Shown: piece after piece, positions 1 to 8,062 of the stretch | Layout of the letters: every line of letters starts with the position of its first letter | How positions within the stretch are numbered: the first letter of the stretch is position 1 | Assembly (NCBI RefSeq): GCF_021545335.1 | Contig: NZ_CP089312.1 | Span: 1-64,000 of the forward strand | Reading direction: 5' to 3' | DNA from: Streptomyces sp. GQFP | GTDB taxonomy: Bacteria > Actinomycetota > Actinomycetes > Streptomycetales > Streptomycetaceae | Length of the DNA: 64,000 nt | Notes under the pieces: model-generated | Seen by the model: the letters and a program-made list of their open reading frames with translations, nothing else | Told to the model about the DNA's origin: nothing | Databases searched by the model: none | Position numbers and translations under genes: made by a program

Positions 1-191
1 CACGGCCGTCTCGTTCAACTCGCCCTCTTTGAGAGCGTCACGTGCCCGCGAGGTTGGCGCCCCTCGTGCCTCGCTGTTCAAGGAGCCCGGACCCACTCCG
101 CAATGGAAGTCGCCAAGGCAGTCACCCGCACCTTGAGCGGATGGCTCCGCGCGAACTCATCAGGCAAGGCTCAGAGCACTCTCGATGCCCC

Positions 192-735
192 TCATCCCAG
201 GGATGCCGGGCCGACGTCGGCGAGGGCGGCATCGACCAACGACTCCGCGATGGATCGCGCGCACGCGCCGGTATCGCTGCTGTTGAGTGCGGTGCCGCGT
301 GCGGCCGCGCCGTCGAAGAGCAGTGCCAGCTGCTCACCGAGGGTTTCCGGTCTGCGGCTCCGGCCTGTCGTGCGATGTCCGTGAGGCGGCGGGCGAACTC
401 CCTCTTGTACGCCGCGGCCAGCTGGTGGGCGGGGTGCCCGGGGTCGGGTACCTCGACGCTGGCGTTCAAGAACGGGCATCCCCGGAACGGAGCGGCGGTC
501 TTGGGCAGCTCCCAGTCGAAGACGGCGAGGAGCTGCTCACGCGGGCTCCGTGTCGGTGCAGATGACGGGAGGGGGACGGGCAGGAGATCGTCCACCAGGG
601 ACTGCAGGTACGCCCCGACGAGCCCGTCCTTGCTGGGGAAGTGCGTGTAGAGGGTGCGTTTCGACACTTCGGCGACGGTCGACAGCTGGTCCATCCCGGT
701 CGCGTTGATCTCCTGCGCCGTGAACAGCAAGGCGA
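192..735 (-). pseudogene. TetR-family regulator, truncated and frameshifted
   Basis: Read leftwards from about 735, the product shows a TetR-type recognition helix region (AEVSKRTLYTHFPSKDGL) followed by a C-terminal ligand domain rich in CPFLNAS-like motifs. The frame breaks near 349-351, where one C appears lost: the continuation PETLGEQLALLFDG lies in the next frame and runs to a stop at 192. The first helix and start codon are missing, because the readable sequence joins the opposite-strand small basic gene at about 720-735. I infer a dead regulator left by a rearrangement. The family call is firm. The target genes are unknown. Confidence 0.75.
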
Positions 736-944
736 AGAAGGCAGTCGCCACGGCCTCCAAGAAAACTGTCGCCAAGAAGACCGCAGCCAAAGCCTCGTCC
801 GCGACGGCCGCCACGACAGTCGCCTCGCCGACCCTCGTCGAACTGATCCGCACTCACGTGGAGCAGCAGAGCGAGCCGCACTCCGCCGCAGAAATCTCCG
901 CCGCACTGGGGCAGGCCCATCCCGACCGCAACATCAAGACCACC

Positions 945-952
945 GTCGTGCG
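945..952. repeat. 8-bp target duplication of the IS256-like element (left copy; right copy 3929-3936)
   Basis: GTCGTGCG occurs immediately outside both ends of the outer element. Collapsing the two copies restores the reading frame of the split host gene, which supports this as the true target duplication. Confidence 0.85.
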
Positions 953-981
953 GGTCGTGTCCCTCGTCGTGGTGTTGGGGA

Positions 982-2219
982 TCAACTGGCGGGTGTGTTC
1001 GGGGTGTTGGGTAGCGCCGGGGCGCTTTCGGGGAGTTCGCGGTAGATCTCGCCCATGCTGCCTTCGGGGAGGTAGCGGCGGGGAAAGGCGATCCATTCGT
1101 CGTGCATCTCGAAGAGCACGGCGGTGACCAGTCGGATGAGCGCGTCGTCGTTGGGAAGACCTGGACGACGTCGATCCTGCGCTTGATCTCCCGGTTCACC
1201 CGTTCCAGCGGGTTCGTCGACTGGATCTTCTTCCAGTGCCTGGGCGGGAAGTCCGCGAACGCGGTCAGATCCTCTTTCGCCTCCAGGAGCATCGCTTTGA
1301 CCTTGGGGAACTGGGTGCCGAGCATGTCGGCGACGGTGTCCAGCTGAGTGCGCACGAGGCCGGCGGTGGGCTGGGTGAAGATCGTGCGGATCGTCGCGGC
1401 GACCATTTCACCGGAATCCCGGTCGATCACACTGAAGACATTGCGCAGGAAATGAACCCTGCACCGCTGCCAGGCGGCGCCGAGCATCACCTTGCGGACT
1501 GCGGCGACCAGCCCGGGGTGCTGGTCGGTGACGACCAGGCGGACCCCGGACAGGCCGCGCTCTCGCAGGGAGCGCAGGAACTCCTTCCAGAACGCCTCGC
1601 TCTCGCTGTCGCCGACCATCAGTCCGAGGACCTCGCGGCCTCCGTCCTCGGTGATGCCGGTGGCGACCACCACGGCCCGGGAGACGATCTGATGGTTCAC
1701 CCGTGCTTTGCAGTAGGTCGCGTCCAGGTAGACGTAGGGGAAGCGGACGTGGTCCAGCGGGCGGGTGCGGAACGCGGTCAGCGGCTCGTCCAGCGCCGCG
1801 CAGATCCGTGAGACCTCCGACTTCGAGATGCCGCTGTCCCCGCCGAGGGCTTTGACCAGGTCATCGACGCTGCGGGTGGACACGCCGTGTACGTATGCCT
1901 CCATGATGACGGCGTAGAGGGCCTGGTCGATGCGGCGCCGTCGCTCCAGCAGGCTGGGGAAGAAGCTGCCGGTGCGGACCTTGGGGATCTCCAGGTCCAG
2001 ATCGCCGGCCAGCGTGGTGAGCACCTTCTCGCGATGCCCGTTGCGGACGGTGGTCCGCGTCGGCGTGTGCTCGTTCCACTCAGCGCCGATGTGTGCACTT
2101 GCCTCGGCCTCGATCAGCTCTTGCACCATCCGTTCGGCGATGGCGCGGATGAGCTCGATTCCGTCGGTCGAGCGTAGTGACTCAAGGAGCCGTATCAGTT
2201 CAGACTGGGACAGGGCCAT
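982..2219 (-). pseudogene. IS256-family (mutator-type) transposase, one frameshift
   Basis: The protein starts MALSQSELIRLLESL at an ATG preceded by a GAGGAG ribosome site. It shows the family's DDE core: YLDATYCKARVN with the first Asp, then VVTDQHPGLVAAVRKV with the second Asp, and the C-terminal NPLERVNREIKRRIDVV containing the Glu. After VVQVFP the frame breaks at 1153-1155, where a run of four G appears reduced to three. The expected continuation (NDDALIRLVTAVLFEMHDEW) lies in another frame and ends at a stop at 982-984. All catalytic residues precede the break, so only the C-terminal tail is lost. Activity is doubtful but not excluded. Confidence 0.9.
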
Positions 2220-2361
2220 CGTGCACTCCTCGTGGTTGAACTGGGCGTTCACCAAGGAGAGTTACGCGATGGCCCGCCTCCTGTTCAGGGAGCGGTCCGC
2301 ACCCGTGGAAGTGCGCCCCGGGCAAACGCCCGCGCACTCCCAGCCGCTGATCCCGTACACC

Positions 2362-2369
2362 ACGACAAG
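2362..2369. repeat. 8-bp target duplication of the IS4-like element (left copy; right copy 3911-3918)
   Basis: ACGACAAG is present directly outside both inverted repeats. It derives from the terminal repeat of the IS256 element that received the insertion. Confidence 0.8.
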
Positions 2370-3910
2370 GCAACGCCATTGCTTTTAGCCGTGCGCTGTC
2401 TTGTCAAGGACGCCGTCCGTGATGATCGTGGTGCGGAGGGTGTAGCGCATGCACTTTCGGGGGTGGCGGTTGCGGGTAAAGGGGTATTTGCTGTGCCGTT
2501 TACGTATCCGTGCCTTCAGCCGGTGACGGGGGCGTGGCGGGTGCAGGTTGGCCAGGGTGGCGCGGCCGATCGCGCCCACCAATGTGGCCGCAGCCACGAT
2601 CTCCATTCCCTCCCCGGCGACGATGGTGTCGGCGGCGGCTCGTAGCAGAACCGTGAAGCTGATGCGGTGCGAGGGTAGTTCCGCGTGGACGAAAGTGAGA
2701 TCGTCCGCGGTGCGGACCAGGGCCTGATAGACGGTGAGCAGGACATACAACTCCTGCTCGACGCCGGGAACGGTCCGTGAGCGCAGGATCCGGCCGTCCA
2801 GGATCGTGGACTTCAGCGCGAAGAAGCAGGTCTCGGCCTCCCAGCGGCGGTGGTAGAGCTCGATGAGTTCGAGGGCGGGATAGCGGTCGGCGTCGAGCAG
2901 GCTGGTGATCAGGCGCCACAACTCGGTGCGCTGGGTGCCGTCTTCGAGGCTGACGGTGACCCAGGCTTCGATGATCCGGACCTGGAGGCGTCGGCCGTAT
3001 CCTCGGCCGGCGCGGTAGTGCTGGGAGCGGATGAAGGTCAGGTAGGAGCCGTCAGGGAGCGCGTGCCGGGTGGTGGGGCAGCGTTTACGGGTGGAGCGCA
3101 GCAGGAACGCCGCGCCGGTTTCGGACACCGCGTTCAGGAAGTCCACCGCGTCGTAGTAGGCGTCGGCGAGCAGCAGCATCGATGTGTTCAAGCTGGTCAG
3201 CAGGCGGTGGGCATAGGACAGTTCACCGATCCGGTCCGGGCCGAAAGCGGCATCGATGAGGGCGCGGGTGCCGCACTCCACCAGGGCCACGAGGCGGACC
3301 ATCGGGTAGCCGAACTCCTTCACCTCGCCGATGTGCTTGGGGAAGTGCCAGGTCACGGCGGGATCGTCGGGGACGCACTGGGTGGTGCCGTCCAGGGCGA
3401 CCAGGCGCCGCCCGCGGTACGAGCCCCGCCGGGCCGGGGACGCGACCGGGCCGGCCATGGCCTCGAAGAGTCGGCGCAGTGGTGCGGTGCCCAACCGACG
3501 TCGTGCCCTCGACAGCGAGGACGCACACGGACATGCAGTGATCACCTTGCCGAGGCCGGCGGTGAGTTTTTCCCATACGCCCGCGTAGGAGACGCGTTCG
3601 AACACGGCGAGCGCGAGCACGAAGTACACCACCACCCGCGCGGGCAGCAGCCGTAACCGCTGTTCCTGGGCGGCGGTCTCGGCGACAACGGCGTCGACCA
3701 GGCAGGGGTCGATGATCTGGGTCAACTCGCCCAGATGGCCTGGGGCATACAGATCGAGGGGTGCCAGGCTTCGCTCGACACTGGCAGACGCTGCAACACG
3801 GGACCTCCGGGTACTCGTTCCTGGGCTCGACACCACAGGAACTACTCGGGGTCCCGCCCCATGACCAGGTACTTGACGCCCCGCCCGAACCGTTAACGCA
3901 ATGGCGTTGC
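2370..3910. mobile_element. IS4-family element inserted in the end of the IS256-like copy
   Basis: The two ends are inverted repeats beginning GCAACGCCATTGC. The same 8 bp, ACGACAAG, flanks both sides at 2362-2369 and 3911-3918. The insertion lies inside the right inverted repeat of the older IS256 element, so the order of events is clear. The length is 1541 bp, normal for this family. It carries one apparently complete transposase gene. Confidence 0.85.
2385..3836 (-). CDS. IS4-family transposase
   Basis: The protein carries the IS4 DDE signature. It has VALDGTTQCVPD with the first catalytic Asp, LLLADAYYDA with the second, and the YHRRWEAETCFFALK segment (Y-(2)-R-(3)-E-(6)-K) with the Glu. 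An N-terminal domain of the DUF4372/IS4-N type precedes the core (DLYAPGHLGELTQIIDP). The frame is open beyond the right end of the element, so I placed the start at a GTG pair near 3834-3836, inside the inverted repeat. The exact start is uncertain. The gene ends at TAA just inside the left repeat. No frameshift is visible, so this copy may be functional. Confidence 0.85.
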   Translation of the reverse strand: MVSSPGTSTRRSRVAASASVERSLAPLDLYAPGHLGELTQIIDPCLVDAVVAETAAQEQRLRLLPARVVVYFVLALAVFERVSYAGVWEKLTAGLGKVITACPCASSLSRARRRLGTAPLRRLFEAMAGPVASPARRGSYRGRRLVALDGTTQCVPDDPAVTWHFPKHIGEVKEFGYPMVRLVALVECGTRALIDAAFGPDRIGELSYAHRLLTSLNTSMLLLADAYYDAVDFLNAVSETGAAFLLRSTRKRCPTTRHALPDGSYLTFIRSQHYRAGRGYGRRLQVRIIEAWVTVSLEDGTQRTELWRLITSLLDADRYPALELIELYHRRWEAETCFFALKSTILDGRILRSRTVPGVEQELYVLLTVYQALVRTADDLTFVHAELPSHRISFTVLLRAAADTIVAGEGMEIVAAATLVGAIGRATLANLHPPRPRHRLKARIRKRHSKYPFTRNRHPRKCMRYTLRTTIITDGVLDKTAHG

Positions 3911-4341
3911 ACGACAAGGGACACCATCGTCGTGCGCACCACCCTCGAAGGACTCGTTGCCAAGAGTCACGCTCACCGCACCAAGCAGGGATCGTCCGTC
4001 TTCTATACCGCCGCGGCCGCCCCGGAGCCCGCTGCGGTCGAGCCGCAGCCGGAGGCAGCAGCCGGCTGAGCATCCGCCGGCCGGCCATCGCACTTTCTCT
4101 GTCCCGCCATCCGATGGCTCCGGCGCCGAAGGCCACTGCACGGGGCGCGACCGGTGTACCGCAGTGCGCGGCTGAGACAGTGCCGAGCAGTCCGGTGACG
4201 GGGATAGCGCTGGGTCCTGACCCGTAATTTCCGTGTTGCTGTCGTCGAGCCGGCAGTGCGGCAGCAGACAGTCGCAGGACGGGCAGTCACTCAGCGGCAG
4301 CGGATGTGGGCACCTACGATCCCAGCACCGCCCCAGAGGCA

Positions 4342-5064
4342 TCAGCGCGGGCGCCAGGTGCGGATCTCCAGGTGGATGATGTGCGCATCCGGGCGGATGC
4401 GGCCGGTCTCCACCAGCCATTGATGGACGGCTGCGGTGACGTCTCCGCCCGCGGCGTCGACGCGCTGGGCAAAGCCGGCGGCGTCGTGCCCGCCGGTCTG
4501 GGCGGAGCCGTAGGAGCGCTCCTCGGTGTGATCGGCGCGCTGGATGACGTCACGGCGGATGCCGGGTGAGTCGGTGCGGCTGCCGGAGGGGTGCACGTAG
4601 CCGGTCTTGGCCAGGCGGACGGTGAAGGCCAGGCGCAGGCCGCGGCGGGCGGCTTCGGCGATCAGGGGGCGCAGCCGGGAGGAGCCGGAGGCGATCGCCT
4701 GGGCGCCGACGCGGCCGGTGCCGGAACCGGTGGGGGTGATCAGGACGGCTTTGCCGCGCACCCGGGCTGTGGCACCGGAGGCGGTGGTACGGCGGGTGAT
4801 GTGCCGGCTGGCGATGGAGGCGAGGTCGGGGAGGTCGGTGATGCCGCCGGTCTGGACGGCGGCCAGGACCTGGCGCAGGGCGGGGACGAAGGCAGCGCCC
4901 TTGTTCTTTGAGTAGAACTGGGACACCAGAGAGGCGTCGCGGTTGATGATGCGGGCGATGTCGCGCTTGGTGTAGCCGGCCGTCTGCAGCTGGTCGGCCA
5001 GCTGGGCGGCCTCGTTCAACTCGCCTTGCCCAGCGGGACGGTTACTGCGGGGGCGGGGTGGCAT
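4342..5064 (-). CDS. HTH-containing protein, last gene of a coupled three-gene operon
   Basis: This 240-aa protein starts at an ATG that shares its A with the stop of the upstream gene (TGATG), so the two are translationally coupled. After a basic N-terminus and GELNEAAQLADQL, residues about 30-54 (YTKRDIARIINRDASLVSQF) form a clear helix-turn-helix. The remaining 185 residues contain an Arg/Ala-rich middle and a C-terminal part ending HIIHLEIRTWRPR. I do not recognise a named family. By position it partners the 706-aa polymerase-like protein. A DNA-binding accessory or terminal-protein-like role is possible but is only inferred. No catalytic motif is visible. Confidence 0.6.
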   Translation of the reverse strand: MPPRPRSNRPAGQGELNEAAQLADQLQTAGYTKRDIARIINRDASLVSQFYSKNKGAAFVPALRQVLAAVQTGGITDLPDLASIASRHITRRTTASGATARVRGKAVLITPTGSGTGRVGAQAIASGSSRLRPLIAEAARRGLRLAFTVRLAKTGYVHPSGSRTDSPGIRRDVIQRADHTEERSYGSAQTGGHDAAGFAQRVDAAGGDVTAAVHQWLVETGRIRPDAHIIHLEIRTWRPR

Positions 5065-7184
5065 CAGGCCTCTCCTGCGCTCGGGGTGAGGGCGGCGCGT
5101 CCGGCGTCCCGCAGGGCAAGGAGTTCTCCCTCGGTGGTGGGGGCGGCCACGGGGCCGGTGAGGTGGCCCTTGAGGAGGTAGTCGCCGGGTTGATGGTGGT
5201 GCGGCCAGGCCTGCGGCCGGGTGAGGTAGAGGGCGTCGGTGCGGAAGGCGACGACGCTGCCGGGCTCGGTGTGCAGGGCGCCGGCGTAGATGTTGTCGTC
5301 GCGGTGGCGCTGGGTGAGCAGGGCGGCTCGGGCGCCGGACCAGATCGCGGCGGCCCATTCGGGGTGGGCGTTGGGGTCCCGGCTGAAGCCGGTGGGTTTC
5401 TGCCAGGTGATCTGTTCGTCGTCGAAGCCGATGATTTCGGCGTCCGGCGGGATATCACGTTCCTGGGTGCGGGGGGTGGTGCCGGTGACCATGCGGGGGC
5501 GCTGGGCGAAGGAGCCGATGCCGTACAGGAGGATGGCGCGCACCGCGCGGGAGGCGAGGTGGGCGGCGCGGGCCTGCTGGGCGTCGCCCTGGAAGTGGGC
5601 CTGGGCGGAGAGGTTGGTCCAGGTCTCTTTGAGTTTCTTGGCCCAGTCGTCGAGGGGTTTGCCGTCCTCCCACAGGATCCCGTCGAGAATCTCGATCTTC
5701 CACGGGGTGATGGGGTTGGACAGGGCGGTGTGGATTTCGGGGCCGCCGGCCCAGGTGGTGAAGGTCGTACCTGGGGTTGCCGGGTAGTGCCAGGCGCGGT
5801 CGCCCGGCGCGGGGGCGGGCAGCAGGCCGACGTGAGTCCAGGTGTCGGGGACGGTCACGCGTACCTGCCAGTGCCCGCACCCGTACAGGGCCCGGGTCTG
5901 TTCCTTCTCGCTCCAGGAGGCGAAGGTGGCGGCCGTGATCCGGCGGGGGGTGCCGACCGGGGACTTCCAGGTGTGTTTGGCGTAGGCGAAGGTGCGGTCG
6001 TACTCGACGAGTTGGGGCAGTTGTTCGGGCACGCGGGGCGGGAGGATGAGTTCGTTGCGTCCCTGGCCGGCGGTGGCGTGCAGCAGGCCGCGCAGTTCCT
6101 CGGACAGGACGGGGAAGCCGTCGGCGTGCTGGCCGCGGGTGGGGATGGTGCGCGTCCACAGGTCGCGGCCGGTCTGCGACGGGGAGCCCATGATGACGGC
6201 GTCGGTCCAGTGGCGGCGCAGTGCCTGCCACAGCAGTACGAACGCGTCCCGGACGGTGGCCGGGTCGTCGCCGCCGGTGTCGAACCACTCCCCCACCGAG
6301 CGGATTTCGACGTGACTGTCGCCGTTGTCGCGCTGGTAGCGGCCGACGGGGTTGCGGGCGTGGACGAAGTGTCCGGCCATCCGGTCCTTGCCGCGGCCGG
6401 TGTCGGTGCGCCAGCCCGGCGTAGGGGCGTTCAGCCAGGCCGCGACCGCATCCCTCAGGTAGGGGTAGCGGTCGGCGTCGCGGTGCCAGGGGTCACCGGC
6501 GGTGATGTAGATGCGCTCCGTGCCTTCGGGAAGGGTCTGGAAGACGGCGGTCAGGATGGCGGCGACCGAGGTGTCGGCCAGGTCGAGGCGGTAGGTCTGG
6601 CTGCGGTGCACCAGCACGCCCGTGTCCGTGTCCAGGAAGACGGTGGAGCGGGCCTGCTGGGTGAAGTTCGGTGGTGTGGAGAGCAGGTTCGGGGTGTGCG
6701 TGAACCAGCTGCTGCCCGCTGCCCCGTCGGGGATCGACGGGAGGGCACGCGGCGCGTCGGTGGCTGCGGGCTTCTCGGAGGCAGAGTCCTCGGCAGGAGC
6801 GGCCGGCGGGGAGGCGGCGACGGGCTGTGCTGGTGTGGTGGCGGCCGTCGCGGGCGCCACCGCTCCCGTCTGGGCGGCGGGGTGGGGCGGACTCTCGGTG
6901 CCGTCGGTGGTGGCTGGGGCGCCCGGCTCGGGGTGGGACGGGGTGGTCTCGGCTGTGGTGAGGCGGTCGGGGGCCAGCGCGGGGGCCAGGGTGACGACGT
7001 GGGCCAGGCTCAGTCCGGCCGCCGGGGCGATCCGTTCCGCCTTCGCCTTCTCGTACCCGGCCAGCTGCGTGATCTGCCGGTCCCGCTCGGCCTCCAGCTT
7101 CGTCAGCGCGGCCCGGGTCTTTTTGATCTCGTCCCGTACGGTGCGCAGTTCGGCGAGGGCTGCGGTGTAGCGCTGTGCGTCCAT
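5064..7184 (-). CDS. Large protein with a layout like a divergent family-B DNA polymerase
   Basis: This 706-aa protein has an N-terminal charged coiled-coil region (about 1-65), a proline/alanine-rich linker (about 80-150) and a long folded part. Late landmarks come in the order expected for family-B polymerases. SPSQTGRDLW ends an exonuclease-like region, and GQGRNE follows. EYDRTFAYAKHTW resembles motif A, with Asp396. RAVRAILLYGIGSF resembles motif B, with Tyr554. EIIGFDDEQITW resembles motif C, with Asp588-Asp589. The usual DTD and SLYP signatures are not conserved, so this is a structural hypothesis and not a firm family assignment. Start and stop overlap both neighbours as TGATG. A plasmid or integrative element replication protein is a plausible role. 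Confidence 0.45.
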   Translation of the reverse strand: MDAQRYTAALAELRTVRDEIKKTRAALTKLEAERDRQITQLAGYEKAKAERIAPAAGLSLAHVVTLAPALAPDRLTTAETTPSHPEPGAPATTDGTESPPHPAAQTGAVAPATAATTPAQPVAASPPAAPAEDSASEKPAATDAPRALPSIPDGAAGSSWFTHTPNLLSTPPNFTQQARSTVFLDTDTGVLVHRSQTYRLDLADTSVAAILTAVFQTLPEGTERIYITAGDPWHRDADRYPYLRDAVAAWLNAPTPGWRTDTGRGKDRMAGHFVHARNPVGRYQRDNGDSHVEIRSVGEWFDTGGDDPATVRDAFVLLWQALRRHWTDAVIMGSPSQTGRDLWTRTIPTRGQHADGFPVLSEELRGLLHATAGQGRNELILPPRVPEQLPQLVEYDRTFAYAKHTWKSPVGTPRRITAATFASWSEKEQTRALYGCGHWQVRVTVPDTWTHVGLLPAPAPGDRAWHYPATPGTTFTTWAGGPEIHTALSNPITPWKIEILDGILWEDGKPLDDWAKKLKETWTNLSAQAHFQGDAQQARAAHLASRAVRAILLYGIGSFAQRPRMVTGTTPRTQERDIPPDAEIIGFDDEQITWQKPTGFSRDPNAHPEWAAAIWSGARAALLTQRHRDDNIYAGALHTEPGSVVAFRTDALYLTRPQAWPHHHQPGDYLLKGHLTGPVAAPTTEGELLALRDAGRAALTPSAGEA

Positions 7185-7798
7185 CAGGCTTCCTTGTCCG
7201 GACGGCGGGCGGCGGGTGCGGGGACGTAGGCGATCGCCCCGCCCGAGTGGGAGACAAGCCGGCTGCCCAGCAGCAAATCCGCGAACATCCGGTCGGCCTG
7301 CGAGGAGGCAGTCACGTGATGGACGGGCGTGGCCAGATCGGTGACGTAGCCCGCCAGCCGCGCGTGAGGGAAGGCATAGCGGCCCTGAGCGTTCTTCTCC
7401 CAGACTTCCAGGCCGGTCAGCACGGCCACCACGTAGCCCGACAGGGTCACCGGCAGGACCCCGGCGGCCGCCACGCTCGGCGCATTGCAACGCCACCAGC
7501 CGCGCAGCGCCTTGAGGAGGTCCTCGGGGGCAAGGGAGGCCGCGAAGCCGATCCACTTCCGGTCCGGTTCCTGTACCGGCTTGGCCGCGTCGACCCGCAG
7601 GACGGCGAACTCCGAGGCGCCCAGCTGGTCCAGCGGAGCGTGCCGGCGCCGGCTGAGGGCCTGGACCACGTCAAGCGGGACCATGACGCGCACGCCACGG
7701 CTGGACAGGCCCGGCAGCAGCCCGGCCTGCACCAGGCGGCGGAAGGTAGTGACGGCGCAGCCGAGTTCCTCGGCGGCCTGTCCGGTCGTCAGCAGCAC
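7184..7798 (-). CDS. HTH protein of MerR/excisionase type, first gene of the operon
   Basis: The first 50 residues (LLTTGQAAEELGCAVTTFRR, then LVQAGLLPGLSSRGVR) form a MerR- or excisionase-like winged helix, with a MVPLDVVQAL segment as its end. The remaining 150 residues hold a Trp-rich unidentified domain. The start is GTG at 7798 with a strong GGGGGAG ribosome site. The stop overlaps the ATG of the polymerase-like gene. It may regulate the operon or guide DNA recognition for the element; this is inferred from position only. Confidence 0.65.
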   Translation of the reverse strand: MLLTTGQAAEELGCAVTTFRRLVQAGLLPGLSSRGVRVMVPLDVVQALSRRRHAPLDQLGASEFAVLRVDAAKPVQEPDRKWIGFAASLAPEDLLKALRGWWRCNAPSVAAAGVLPVTLSGYVVAVLTGLEVWEKNAQGRYAFPHARLAGYVTDLATPVHHVTASSQADRMFADLLLGSRLVSHSGGAIAYVPAPAARRPDKEA

Positions 7799-7819
7799 CC
7801 CACTCCCCCAATGCGCAAT

Positions 7820-7835
7820 CCGATATCTGATTCGG
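7820..7835. promoter_or_regulatory. Imperfect palindrome upstream of the three-gene operon
   Basis: CCGATATCTGATTCGG is a near-palindrome with one bulged base. It lies in a locally AT-rich stretch about 22 bp before the GTG start of the HTH gene at 7798. Position and symmetry suggest an operator for that HTH protein. No promoter boxes can be placed with confidence. Confidence 0.35.
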
Positions 7836-8062
7836 CATGTACATTACTGGATCTGCTGCGAGTCCGTCAAAGCGCCACGCAGGCGCAAGGGCCGTCTCCG
7901 GCTCGCCACGGTTCGCGCGCGACGGGACGACGCTGGCTGGCCATCACCCAAGGCGCTGTTGACGCTGCGCCACGGTTGAGCCGCGTCGGGCACGCCACGA
8001 GAGCACGGATAGATTGCCGCTATGTCTGGCGCGGATCCCGATTCCTTTGCGGCGGTGTATCG

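Larger units (their letters stand above)
953..3928. mobile_element. IS256-family element, interrupted by an IS4-family element
   Basis: The outer ends are imperfect inverted repeats. The left end starts GGTCGTGTCCCT, and the right end, read inwards, starts GATGGTGTCCCT; the match then continues through TGTCGTGGTG. The flanks carry the same 8 bp, GTCGTGCG, at 945-952 and 3929-3936, the size expected for this family. Removing the inner element leaves about 1.43 kb, a normal IS256 length. The element carries one transposase, which has a frameshift, so it is probably no longer autonomous. Confidence 0.85.
720..4069 (+). pseudogene. Small basic winged-helix-like protein gene, split by nested insertion sequences
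   Basis: Joining 720-952 to 3937-4069 removes the inserted DNA and one target duplication, and gives one uninterrupted 121-codon frame. The N-terminus is a lysine/alanine-rich tail (KKAVATASKKTVAKKTAAK). A compact domain follows, with TLVELIRTHVEQQ, a heptad-like middle, and KTTVVRTTLEGLVAKS plus HRTKQGSSVFYTA, which look like the recognition and wing parts of a winged helix. The C-tail is alanine, proline and glutamate rich. Such proteins resemble small histone-like or nucleoid-associated factors. The function is inferred only from composition. A GTG at 720 is the only visible start and has no clear ribosome site, so the original start may be lost. Confidence 0.7.
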
